From Parvibaculum sp040390855 (lineage in GTDB: Bacteria; Pseudomonadota; Alphaproteobacteria; Parvibaculales; Parvibaculaceae), in assembly GCA_040390855.1 (NCBI GenBank), contig JAZJXO010000005.1:62001-126000 (forward strand): 64,000 bases of DNA, given 5' to 3'. Positions 40,723 to 48,534 of this stretch are shown here, piece after piece. A program made the position numbers and the translations under genes. Positions within the stretch are counted from its first letter, which is position 1. Each line of letters begins with the position of its first letter. The notes beneath the pieces were generated by a model that ran no database searches, was not told the origin of the DNA, and saw only the letters and a program-made list of their open reading frames with translations.

Positions 40723-41517
40723 TTAGTGCATATGCAGCGCGTCGTTCAGATAGATGCAGGTCAGGATCGCAAACACATAGGCTTGCAGGAACGCGACCAG
40801 AATTTCGAGACCCGTGAAGGCCACCATGAAAGCCAGCGGCAGGAAACCGCCGAGCCAGCCCATCGCAATGACGAAACCGGCAAACACTTTCAGCATGGTG
40901 TGGCCCGCCATCATGTTCGCGAAAAGACGAACCGAGAGGCTGATGGGGCGTGTGAGGTAGGAAATGACTTCGATGACAACAAGGAGCGGCAGCAGCAGAG
41001 CCGGCACGCCCTTCGGAACGAAGAAGTGGAAGAAGTGGAGGCCGTGCACGGCAAAGCCGAGGATGGTCACGCCGAGGAAGATGAACATCGCAAGACCGAA
41101 GGTCACGATGATGTGGCTGGTGACGGTGAAGGAGTAGGGCAGCATACCGCCCATGTTGCAGAAGAGTACAAACATGAAGAGCGTGAAGACGAAGGGAAAG
41201 AAGCGCTTGCCGGCATCGCCTACGTTGTCGCGCAGCATGTTGGAGACGAATTCGTAGGAGAGTTCGGCAACGGATTGGAGACGTCCGGGAACCAGCGAGC
41301 GTTTGCCCATGCCGGAGATCGTCAGCAGGGTGATGGCGGTCGCCACAATCACCATCCACAGAGCGGAATTGGTGAAGGACACGTCATAGCCGCCGATATG
41401 GATCGGATAGATCGTGTTGATGTGGAACTGATGCATCGGGTCGATGGCAAGGCCGCCTGAGGGCGCTGCTGCGTGGGCGGCTGCCGCCACGCCTTCTGCT
41501 GCTACTTGTTCCGACAC
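40723..41517 (-). CDS. atpB: F0F1 ATP synthase subunit a
   Basis: 264-residue membrane stator subunit that forms the proton half-channels. The essential Arg is in ISLSVRLFANMMAGH, and the C-terminal FLQAYVFAILTCIYLNDALH is conserved. The N-terminus has an Ala-rich stretch (VAAEGVAAAAHAAAP) before PMHQFHINTIYPI. It follows atpI by 28 bp. Confidence 0.96.
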   Translation of the reverse strand: MSEQVAAEGVAAAAHAAAPSGGLAIDPMHQFHINTIYPIHIGGYDVSFTNSALWMVIVATAITLLTISGMGKRSLVPGRLQSVAELSYEFVSNMLRDNVGDAGKRFFPFVFTLFMFVLFCNMGGMLPYSFTVTSHIIVTFGLAMFIFLGVTILGFAVHGLHFFHFFVPKGVPALLLPLLVVIEVISYLTRPISLSVRLFANMMAGHTMLKVFAGFVIAMGWLGGFLPLAFMVAFTGLEILVAFLQAYVFAILTCIYLNDALHMH

Positions 41518-41545
41518 GTCTGTGTTCCTGTCGCTAGGCGGGTTC

Positions 41546-41935
41546 TCACGAACCCTGATTATCGCTCTTTGCGTCCAATTCGGCCTGGGCGCTCATCTGC
41601 CTTGCCGTCTTGAGCACGTTCAAAATCCCGGCTGCCATGCCGAGGAAGAAAAAGATCAGCAGGAACAGCGGTCCCGTGCCGAGCCATTTGTCGAGAAGAA
41701 GACCAATGCCACCGCCCACGATGATTCCCGCCACGAGTTCCGTGGTGAGCCTGAAGGCGATGCCCATAGCCGTCCCGCGGGCAGCGTTATTCACCGGCTG
41801 TTGGTAGGCTTTCTGCGTTTTCCGCAGCCTCGCCTCGAAATCCGCAAGATCGGATGTCGACCCGTCTCCTGCCTCCGGATCGCCGGGGAATTTGTCGCCG
41901 TTTGAGCCAGCCAAATCCTCGCGCTCCTCGTGCAA
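41546..41935 (-). CDS. atpI: ATP synthase protein I (AtpI/AtpZ-like)
   Basis: About 129 residues with a charged N-terminus and two transmembrane helices (ELVAGIIVGGGIGLLLDKWLG, then LFLLIFFFLGMAAGILNV), the form of alphaproteobacterial AtpI, which assists c-ring assembly. The start is uncertain: TTG 41935 lacks a ribosome binding site, whereas TTG 41914 (residue 8) has GAGGAG 8 bases upstream. First gene of the F0 operon. Confidence 0.85.
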   Translation of the reverse strand: MHEEREDLAGSNGDKFPGDPEAGDGSTSDLADFEARLRKTQKAYQQPVNNAARGTAMGIAFRLTTELVAGIIVGGGIGLLLDKWLGTGPLFLLIFFFLGMAAGILNVLKTARQMSAQAELDAKSDNQGS

Positions 41936-41979
41936 AAAGGCCCTGAAAACCCCAGACAGCCCCGCCTCAAGCCGTGCGC

Positions 41980-42008
41980 AACCTACTTGCGCCCCTCAGA
42001 CCTGTCAA
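41980..42008 (-). promoter_or_regulatory. Promoter of the F0 ATP synthase operon: TTGACA-N17-TAGGTT
   Basis: On the minus strand, a perfect -35 TTGACA (42003-42008) and -10 TAGGTT (41980-41985) with a 17-base spacer. CTTGACA-N17-TAGGTT is a typical alphaproteobacterial housekeeping promoter. Transcription would begin near 41973, about 40-60 bases before atpI. Confidence 0.75.
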
Positions 42009-42130
42009 GAACCCGCTAACACTCTTTAAGCCATTGATAACAAATAATCTTTTGACGACTTTCGCCGCTGCGGCAATCCGCCCCGTCGGCAGGCGGAGTT
42101 GCGGGAAGAGAGTCGCGTCGCCCCATATGA

Positions 42131-42157
42131 AAAAGGCTCCTTCAAGAGGAGCCTTTT
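42131..42157 (-). terminator. Intrinsic terminator after smc
   Basis: AAAAGGCTCCT (42131-42141) and AGGAGCCTTTT (42147-42157) form an 11-bp perfect stem with loop TCAAG, 18 bp beyond the smc stop. On the minus strand a T-run follows. It isolates smc from the atp promoter region. Confidence 0.88.
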
Positions 42158-42175
42158 CACGCAATTATGGAGAGA

Positions 42176-45100
42176 TCACGACGCTTCGAGATAGCGTTCC
42201 GCATTTTCGAGATCGACCGACACCAGCGTCGAGACGCCGCGTTCCTGCATGGTGACGCCGAACAGGCGGTTCATGCGGGCCATCGTCAGAGCATGGTGGG
42301 TGATGATGAGGAAGCGCGTATCGGTCGTGCGCGTCATTTCTTCCATGAGATCACAGAAGCGTTCGACATTCGCATCGTCCAAAGGCGCGTCCACTTCGTC
42401 CAGCACACAGATGGGCGAGGGGTTGGTGAGGAACACGGCGAAAATGAGCGACATGGCTGTCAGCGCCTGCTCGCCGCCTGACAGAAGCGACATGATTTGC
42501 AAACGCTTGCCCGGCGGACGCGCGAAGATTTCGAGACCGGCTTCGAGCGGGTCTTCCGATTCCGTGAATTTGAGATGTGCTTCGCCGCCGCCAAAAAGAT
42601 GCGTGAACAGACGTCCGAAGCTCGCATTCACTTTCTCGAATGCTTCCAGCATCCGCTCGCGGCCTTCGCGGTTGAGGCTGCCGATGCCCTGACGGAGCTT
42701 TGCAATCGCGTTGATCAGGTCTTCGCGCTCGCTCGTCATCGTCTCAAGCTGCTCGGCAAATTCGCGCGCTTCTTCCTCGGCCCGCAGGTTGACGCCACCG
42801 AGGCTTTCGCGCTCGCGCTTCAGCCGTTCGAGCTTTGCGTCGATTTGCTCCAGCGTCGGCAGTTCGGTGCCGTCTTCCAGATTGGCCTGAGCGAGTGCTG
42901 CCGCCGGTTCGCATTGCAGCGCCTCGCGCACGCGCTCTTCCGCCTCGCGCAGACGCTCGCGTCCGCCTTCAACGAGACCGTCAATGCGGGCGCGCTCCTC
43001 GCGCGCTTCCCCCAGATGCGCCTGAAAGGTTTTGGCCAGACGTGCACATTCCGTGAGCCGCGCTTCTGCCATCGCCAAAGCATTCGCCGCAGTCGAGCGC
43101 GCCGCTTCCGCCGTAGCGATATGGTCGAGCAATCCGATGCGGCGCTCTTCGATCATTGCAGGCACAGCTTCCAGTTCCTGAAGCTCGCTCATGCCCTCGG
43201 CCTGCCGTTCTTCCAGCGTCGAAATCTGACGCTCGGCATTGACCGCGCGCTGCTCCCATGCGCCGCGCTCGTTGACGATGGCGCCAAGACGGCGCGTGCG
43301 GGCTTCCGCTTCGCGCTTCATGCTTTCATACCGTGCGCGCGCTTCGGTGAGTTCCACACGCAGCGTGCCCACCATCTCGCGCATTTCATTGGCACGGACG
43401 CGCAACTCCTCGTCCGGCTGCAAACCTTCAAGCGAAGCTGTCGCCTCTTCCAGCGCGCGCATCGCTTCGCCGCGATCACCCTGCAAGCGCTCCTCGGCCT
43501 CCGCGAGCGCCGCCACGCGCTGCAACAGCGCCGAGGCCGCGCGTTCCGCATGGCTCAGTTGCTCGCGGATCGTGTGATGCGCCACCTGCGCCTCGCGCTG
43601 CTGGCGTCGCGCATCCTGTTCCTGCGCCAGCGCTTCTTCGGCGGCGACACGGGCATTCTCGAAATGCGCACGCGCTTCATTGGCAAGTTCGCGCGCGCTG
43701 GCAAGTTCGACTTCAAGATCGGCCAGACGGTTGCGCTGCTCAAGGCGTCGCGCCGCAGCGGTCGGCGCATCGGCCGCCGCCGTGTACCCGTCCCAACGCC
43801 AGAGTGCGCCCTCGCGCGTCACCAGACGTTGACCGGGCTTCAACTCGGCCTGCAAACGCTTGCCGTCAGCGGCGTCCACAACGCCGATTTGGCTCAGACG
43901 ACGCGATAGCGCATGAGGTCCCGTGACAAAATTCGTGAGCGGTGTTGCGCCTGACGGCAGCGCCGGTGTCACCTCGAAATCAGGCAAAGCATCCCAGTGG
44001 ACAGGGGCCGCCACATCGCCCGGCACCGCAAGATCATCGCCCATCGCCGCACCAAGTGCGGTTTCATAGCCATGCTCGACATTGAGTGCGTCGATCATCG
44101 GCGGCCAGAGACCGCTCTCGTCAAGCGCCAGCAGATCGGCAATCGTTTTCGCCTGCGCCGCCAGATCGCCCGCCTGACGTTCGGCAATCTGCATCGGTTC
44201 GCGCGCCGCGCGTTCCGCCGTCTGTGCAAGCGTGCGGGCGTCTTCGGCCAGTATCGCGGCCATTTCCGCTTCGCTCATCGTTTGCGCAGCGGCATCAAGT
44301 TCCGCCGATTGTAGATCAATTTCGGCCTGCTTGTCAGCGGCGTCCGTCAACGTCGCCTGCTCGCGCGCAATCTCGTCAAGCTGGCCCTGCAAGCGTTCGA
44401 TGCGCGTGCGACCTGCGTCGATCGAGCGCTCAAGGCTCTGGCGCTCTGCTGTCAGCACCGCGATTTCGCGGTTGAGCTGGTCGAGTTCCGCTTCCGACGT
44501 GCCAAGACGTGCCTGCGTCTCGTCCACCAGCATCCGCGCGTCGTCCTGCGCATCGGTCTGGCCGGCATCGGCCTCTGCAAGTTCGGCAGCTTCCTCGTCG
44601 AGCTTGGCAATCGCCGCGCGTGTGTCTTCGATAAGCACCTTTTCACGCGCAAGGTCCTGACCGATCTGGTCGAGACGGGCGGTCAGCCGCGCCGCCTGTT
44701 CGCGCGCGCGGACTTCCTCCGCATCAAGCTGGTCACGCTCGATCGTGAAGTGACGCAGCCGCGCCGATTGCTGCACTTCCGCATCGCGCAAGGCGGGCAA
44801 CGTTTCCGCCGCTTCCGCTTCGGCAATGGTCGCCGCCGCGCTATCGCGGGTCAGCTCGGCAACGCGTGCATCCGTGTCGGCAAGGCGCGTCTCGTCATGG
44901 CGCAAGCCCTCAACAGCCTGCGTCCATTTCAGATGCAGGAAGATCGCCTCCGTCTCGCGGATCTGCCCCGATAGATTGCGGTAGCGTGTCGCTTGCCGCG
45001 CCTGACGCTTGAGGCTCGCAAGCTGGCTTTCCACCTGCGCCACAACATCGTCAAGGCGCGTGAGATTTGTCTCCGCCGCTTTCAGGCGTAGTTCCGCTTC

Positions 45101-45634
45101 GTGGCGGCGCGTGTAAAGACCGGTAATGCCGGCAGCTTCTTCCAGAATGCGGCGACGGTTGATCGGCTTCGATGCAATGATCTGCGCGATCTGGCCTTGC
45201 CGAACGAGGGCGGGCGAATGAGCGCCGGTGGAGGCGTCCGCAAACAGAAGCTGCACATCGCGCGCGCGCACTTCGCGTCCGTTGACACGATAGGTCGAGC
45301 CCTCGTCGCGCTCGATCTTGCGCGACACTTCGATCATGTCGAGATCATTATAGGCGGCAGGCGCAGTGCGGTCCGAATTGTCGATATAGAGCGTCACTTC
45401 GGCATAATTGCGCGCAGGCCGACCCGTCGTGCCCGCAAAAATCACGTCTTCCATGCCCGAGCCGCGCATGTTTTTGAACGAGTTTTCGCCCATCACCCAG
45501 CGCAAGGCTTCCAGCAGGTTCGACTTGCCGCAACCATTGGGACCGACAATACCGGTCAGCCCCGGCTCGATGATGAGATCGGTCGGATCGACAAATGATT
45601 TGAAGCCGGAAAGGCGCAGGCGATTGAATTTCAC
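42176..45634 (-). CDS. smc: Chromosome segregation protein SMC
   Basis: 1152-residue ATPase that, with ScpA/ScpB, compacts and separates chromosomes. N-terminal head with Walker A GPNGCGKS at 31-38; two long coiled coils (about 170-500 and 640-1000) around a hinge (about 510-630, with DALNVEHGYETALGAAMGDD); C-terminal head with signature LLSGGEQALTAM and Walker B ICVLDEVDAPLDD. Full length for the family. It is downstream of dsbA in the conserved mutY-dciA-dsbA-smc order. Confidence 0.97.
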   Translation of the reverse strand: MKFNRLRLSGFKSFVDPTDLIIEPGLTGIVGPNGCGKSNLLEALRWVMGENSFKNMRGSGMEDVIFAGTTGRPARNYAEVTLYIDNSDRTAPAAYNDLDMIEVSRKIERDEGSTYRVNGREVRARDVQLLFADASTGAHSPALVRQGQIAQIIASKPINRRRILEEAAGITGLYTRRHEAELRLKAAETNLTRLDDVVAQVESQLASLKRQARQATRYRNLSGQIRETEAIFLHLKWTQAVEGLRHDETRLADTDARVAELTRDSAAATIAEAEAAETLPALRDAEVQQSARLRHFTIERDQLDAEEVRAREQAARLTARLDQIGQDLAREKVLIEDTRAAIAKLDEEAAELAEADAGQTDAQDDARMLVDETQARLGTSEAELDQLNREIAVLTAERQSLERSIDAGRTRIERLQGQLDEIAREQATLTDAADKQAEIDLQSAELDAAAQTMSEAEMAAILAEDARTLAQTAERAAREPMQIAERQAGDLAAQAKTIADLLALDESGLWPPMIDALNVEHGYETALGAAMGDDLAVPGDVAAPVHWDALPDFEVTPALPSGATPLTNFVTGPHALSRRLSQIGVVDAADGKRLQAELKPGQRLVTREGALWRWDGYTAAADAPTAAARRLEQRNRLADLEVELASARELANEARAHFENARVAAEEALAQEQDARRQQREAQVAHHTIREQLSHAERAASALLQRVAALAEAEERLQGDRGEAMRALEEATASLEGLQPDEELRVRANEMREMVGTLRVELTEARARYESMKREAEARTRRLGAIVNERGAWEQRAVNAERQISTLEERQAEGMSELQELEAVPAMIEERRIGLLDHIATAEAARSTAANALAMAEARLTECARLAKTFQAHLGEAREERARIDGLVEGGRERLREAEERVREALQCEPAAALAQANLEDGTELPTLEQIDAKLERLKRERESLGGVNLRAEEEAREFAEQLETMTSEREDLINAIAKLRQGIGSLNREGRERMLEAFEKVNASFGRLFTHLFGGGEAHLKFTESEDPLEAGLEIFARPPGKRLQIMSLLSGGEQALTAMSLIFAVFLTNPSPICVLDEVDAPLDDANVERFCDLMEEMTRTTDTRFLIITHHALTMARMNRLFGVTMQERGVSTLVSVDLENAERYLEAS

Positions 45635-45686
45635 TTCGGGCGATCCTGTTTGGTCTTGCTGCTTGATCGGTATCGGTAGGGTAGGT

Positions 45687-45714
45687 CCGGGGCAGGGCGC
45701 TGGCCCTGCCCCGG
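45687..45714. other. Perfect 12-bp hairpin between dsbA and smc
   Basis: CCGGGGCAGGGC (45687-45698), loop GCTG, GCCCTGCCCCGG (45703-45714). It starts 5 bases after the dsbA stop. No T-run follows on either strand, so it is not a standard terminator. It may stabilise the dsbA transcript or weaken read-through into smc. Confidence 0.6.
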
Positions 45715-45718
45715 TTGA

Positions 45719-46459
45719 TTACTGCGGTGTCGCGGGCGTTGCCTCGCCTGCCGGTGCCGTCTTGTCGCCTTCACTGGCGACATAGCCCGGCAGATGTTTA
45801 TTCAGGATAGGCGCAAATTCCGAGTACGGAATAGCGCCCTCGACTTTTTCGCCATTGATGAAGAAGGTCGGTGTCGAGCGCACGCCGAATGTCTGCGCGC
45901 CGCGTTCGGCCGTCTTTTTTACATGGTCGAAAACGGCTTCGTTCTTCATGCAGGCTTCAAACGCCTGATCCGAAAAGCCGCCCTGCCGCGCAATGCCTTT
46001 CAGCGCTTCCATCGGCGTTTCAACAAAGGCCCAGTCGTTTTGCGTGGTGAACAGCACGTCGACAAAGCCGAAATAGCGTTCCTTGCCGGAGCAATGGGCG
46101 AGCATATAGGCCGCCGTGGCAATCGGATCGAAGGGGAAATCGCGCAGCGTGTAATAGACCTTGCCCGTGTCGATATAGTCTTTCTTGAACGACGGGAACG
46201 TGTCCTTGTTGAACTCCGCGCAATGCGAGCAGGTGAGCGACGCATATTCATAGACGCGGACAGGGGCCTTGGGGTCACCCAGCGACATGTCGCCCATCGG
46301 ACCGGCTACGGCCAGTTCCTGCTCGATTTTCGAACGGTCATCGTCTACGCCCGCAACGGCAGTGTTTTTGGCGGCGAATGTCGAATAGCCGAAATAGCCC
46401 AGCGCCATGATGGCGAGGCCAGCGGCTACTGCAATCGCAATAACTCGATTTTGATTCAC
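45719..46459 (-). CDS. DsbA-family thiol-disulfide oxidoreductase
   Basis: 246-residue membrane-anchored or exported thioredoxin-fold protein of the Com1/BdbD-like DsbA group. An N-terminal helix (VIAIAVAAGLAIMALGYFGYS) is followed by the active site C77-S-H-C80 in SLTCSHCAEF and the cis-Pro loop VRSTPTFFINGE. It would oxidise exported proteins. The start is a GTG at 46459 with GGAG 10 bases upstream. The C-terminal tail is Ala/Pro/Thr-rich. Confidence 0.9.
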   Translation of the reverse strand: MNQNRVIAIAVAAGLAIMALGYFGYSTFAAKNTAVAGVDDDRSKIEQELAVAGPMGDMSLGDPKAPVRVYEYASLTCSHCAEFNKDTFPSFKKDYIDTGKVYYTLRDFPFDPIATAAYMLAHCSGKERYFGFVDVLFTTQNDWAFVETPMEALKGIARQGGFSDQAFEACMKNEAVFDHVKKTAERGAQTFGVRSTPTFFINGEKVEGAIPYSEFAPILNKHLPGYVASEGDKTAPAGEATPATPQ

Positions 46460-46488
46460 TTGACGCGTTCTCCACTAGATGTAGTTGC

Positions 46489-46517
46489 ATTATGGCGGCG
46501 GTGATTTTGCCGCTCAA
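46489..46517 (-). promoter_or_regulatory. dsbA promoter: TTGAGC-N17-CATAAT
   Basis: On the minus strand, -35 TTGAGC (46512-46517) and -10 CATAAT (46489-46494) with an exact 17-base spacer, about 30 bases upstream of the GTG start. Five GANTC motifs lie directly upstream of the -35 (46528-46588). Confidence 0.6.
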
Positions 46518-46527
46518 CCAAACCTTT

Positions 46528-46588
46528 GACTCGACTCTGACCCAGAATCGCGACTCGGAGCCTTTTTTGGCTGTTTTTGGTGCGAGTC
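46528..46588. promoter_or_regulatory. Cluster of five GANTC (CcrM) sites upstream of dsbA
   Basis: GACTC 46528-46532, GACTC 46533-46537, GAATC 46545-46549, GACTC 46552-46556 and GAGTC 46584-46588. About 0.2 would be expected by chance in this length at this base composition. The cluster fills the region between the dciA stop and the dsbA -35. A further GATTC (46453-46457) covers the dsbA start codon region. Confidence 0.7.
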
Positions 46589-47117
46589 ACACTTTTGTTC
46601 TCAAAGTTCTCCCCAGAATTCGTTCGCCGAGCTTTGTCAGCGCCTCGTTCAGCCCCGGTTCCGTGACGGGCTGAAGCTCGTCTGCCAGCGCGCGGCGCTC
46701 CTGCGGCCCCAGCGCCCGGATCGGTCGCCGCCGCGCCTTGGGCCGCACAGGCAGCGGCCCTTGGGTGAGCTTCAGCCGCGACACGGCGGAATATCCATAA
46801 TATGTGTTGATCCGTTCGACGATCTGCGGTTCGAGATGTTTGATCTCAAGTGCGATAGGTCCGTCCACGCGGATTTCGAGCGTGGCGGCAGGCGCAGGCC
46901 CCCGTTCATCACCGGAGCGGCGCGGAAAAACCAGCCGTTCCGGCGCTGAATAATCGGCGATCACATCGCCCGCAATATCGGGCCAATGCGCCAGAATATG
47001 CCCCTCCGCAAAGCCTCTTTTGCGAAAAAGCTCGCGCGTCAGCCCCGCCACCTGACTGCCGATGGGCGGCAGACTGAAGCGCTTGGGAGCGAGGCGATGA
47101 TCGGACCCGTTGGACAT
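46587..47117 (-). CDS. dciA: DUF721 protein, probable replicative helicase loader DciA
   Basis: 176-residue protein of the DUF721/DciA family, the ancestral loader of DnaB helicase in bacteria lacking DnaC. The KH-like domain is in the N-terminal part (LTRELFRKRGFAEGHILAHW, then EIRVDGPIALEIKHLEPQIVERINTYYG). The remainder is basic and less ordered (RPKARRRPIRALG). Its place between mutY and dsbA matches other Alphaproteobacteria. The function is inferred from the family. Confidence 0.85.
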   Translation of the reverse strand: MSNGSDHRLAPKRFSLPPIGSQVAGLTRELFRKRGFAEGHILAHWPDIAGDVIADYSAPERLVFPRRSGDERGPAPAATLEIRVDGPIALEIKHLEPQIVERINTYYGYSAVSRLKLTQGPLPVRPKARRRPIRALGPQERRALADELQPVTEPGLNEALTKLGERILGRTLRTKV

Positions 47118-47132
47118 GGCCCATTCTGCTTT

Positions 47133-47177
47133 GAATCAGGGCCGAGCGCGAGTCCGGTTGACGCCGGATTGGAATCC
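47133..47177. promoter_or_regulatory. dciA/mutY divergent promoter region with three GANTC sites
   Basis: The 75-bp space between the divergent starts holds GAATC 47133-47137, GAGTC 47150-47154 and GAATC 47172-47176. The last lies in a perfect palindrome GGATT-GG-AATCC (47166-47177). TTGACG at 47158-47163 could be a mutY -35. Both genes' promoters must overlap these sites. Confidence 0.55.
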
Positions 47178-47192
47178 GTCAGAAGTCACGCC

Positions 47193-48290
47193 ATGGGAAC
47201 ACTCGAAAAACACAAGGAAAACAGCAAGCCTGTCGCCCCCGCTTTATTGCGCTGGTACGACCAGCACGCCCGTGTTCTGCCCTGGCGCTTCCGTCCCGGC
47301 GAGACGGCGGATCCTTATGCCGTATGGCTTTCTGAAGTCATGCTGCAACAGACAACCGTGGCAGCGGTCGGACATTATTTCCGCGATTTTATATCCCGCT
47401 GGCCCAGCGTGACGGCGCTGGCCGATGCGCCGGTCGATGATGTGATGAAACGCTGGGCGGGCCTTGGCTATTACAGCCGCGCGCGCAATCTCCACGCCTG
47501 TGCGCAGATGGTCGCGAACGACTATAGCGGCATTTTTCCGTCTACAGAAGAAGAGTTGCAAAAACTCCCCGGCGTCGGCCCCTACACGGCAGCGGCGATC
47601 ACGGCGATTGCCTTCGGCAAACGCGCCACCGTCATCGACGGCAATGTGGACCGCGTGGTGACGCGGCTCTTTGCGATTGAAACACCGCTGCCTCAATCGA
47701 AACCGGCGATCCGCGTGGCCGCCGAAACCCTGACGCCCGACAAACGTGCAGGCGACTTCGCGCAGGCGATGATGGATTTGGGCGCAACGATCTGCACACC
47801 GAAAAATCCGGCCTGCAACCGCTGTCCGGTGATTGAGATGTGCGATGCCAACGCGAAAGGCATCGCCGACACATTGCCGCGCCGCGCGCCAAAGAAAGCG
47901 CGACCGACGCGTCACGGCGCGTGTTTTTTTGTCACGAGGCCCGACGGAGCGGTGTTGCTTCGCAAACGTGTGGCAAAAGGATTGCTCGGCGGCATGATGG
48001 AAGTGCCGACAACGCCATGGGCAGACGCTGCTGCTGATGATTATGCGGAGTTCGCTCCGGTGAAAGCCAAATGGAAAAGGTGCTCGGGTGCGGTCGAACA
48101 CACCTTCACGCATTTCCACCTTGTACTGACGGTTTTTGTGGGCGAAGCGAGTGTAGGTGTCGCCGCGAAGGCCGAAGGTATGTGGGTGGCGCCGGAAGAC
48201 CTCGCCGATGAGGCATTGCCGTCCCTGATGCGCAAAGTCGTGGCCCATGCGGGTGGGAACAAGTTTATTTTGCGGGATAAATCCCGATAA
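47193..48290 (+). CDS. mutY: A/G-specific adenine glycosylase
   Basis: 365-residue base-excision repair enzyme that removes adenine opposite 8-oxoguanine. Catalytic E48 in SEVMLQQTTV, helix-hairpin-helix GVGPYTA at 127-133, catalytic D149 in VIDGNVDRV, and a 4Fe-4S loop with spacing C-x6-C-x2-C-x5-C. The C-terminal nudix-like domain recognises 8-oxoG. The ATG at 47193 was chosen; upstream in-frame starts would run through dciA on the other strand. Confidence 0.95.
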   Translation: MGTLEKHKENSKPVAPALLRWYDQHARVLPWRFRPGETADPYAVWLSEVMLQQTTVAAVGHYFRDFISRWPSVTALADAPVDDVMKRWAGLGYYSRARNLHACAQMVANDYSGIFPSTEEELQKLPGVGPYTAAAITAIAFGKRATVIDGNVDRVVTRLFAIETPLPQSKPAIRVAAETLTPDKRAGDFAQAMMDLGATICTPKNPACNRCPVIEMCDANAKGIADTLPRRAPKKARPTRHGACFFVTRPDGAVLLRKRVAKGLLGGMMEVPTTPWADAAADDYAEFAPVKAKWKRCSGAVEHTFTHFHLVLTVFVGEASVGVAAKAEGMWVAPEDLADEALPSLMRKVVAHAGGNKFILRDKSR

Positions 48291-48330
48291 GCCTCAGCGC
48301 ATTCGAATCTGTCCCCGGCAGAGGATTATT

Positions 48331-48435
48331 CAGTGCGGCAGACACTCAGACCCTCGACGAACCAGTCCACGAACTCGACATGGAAAGGCTCGATCTCTTG
48401 CAAGAAATGTCGACTGTTTCGTGCGAGCGAATCTT
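48331..48435 (-). pseudogene. Possible gene remnant without start codon
   Basis: One minus-strand frame between mutY and ccrM reads as protein-like sequence, with RHFLQEIEPFHVEF followed by VDWFVEGLSVCRTE and a TAA stop, but it opens directly after a stop and has no ATG. The pattern suggests the 3' end of a decayed gene, perhaps transposon-derived; I cannot name the family. The alternative is a chance frame. Confidence 0.3.
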
Positions 48436-48438
48436 AAG

Positions 48439-48475
48439 AGGGGTGCGGATTTACCGCTTATCCCCTTTCTTTTTT
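48439..48475 (+). terminator. Terminator-like hairpin downstream of mutY
   Basis: AGGGG-t-GCGG (48439-48448) pairs with CCGC-ttat-CCCCT (48454-48466) around ATTTA, followed by TTTCTTTTTT. It lies about 150 bases after the mutY stop, so it ends either a long mutY 3' region or a separate short transcript from 48291-48438. Confidence 0.55.
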
Positions 48476-48534
48476 CGTCGTTTCAGGGCCTTGTTTTAAG
48501 CCGAAAAATTAATCCGCCAACAGATGAAATTCGC

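Noticed and set aside
42497..43909. 470-codon plus-strand frame opposite smc
   Set aside because: Antisense to the coiled-coil coding region, where repeated GC-rich codons keep opposite frames open; no family features.
48379..48501. Small plus-strand frame beginning MERLDLLQEM downstream of mutY
   Set aside because: No ribosome binding site, and it runs through the terminator-like hairpin; more likely non-coding.
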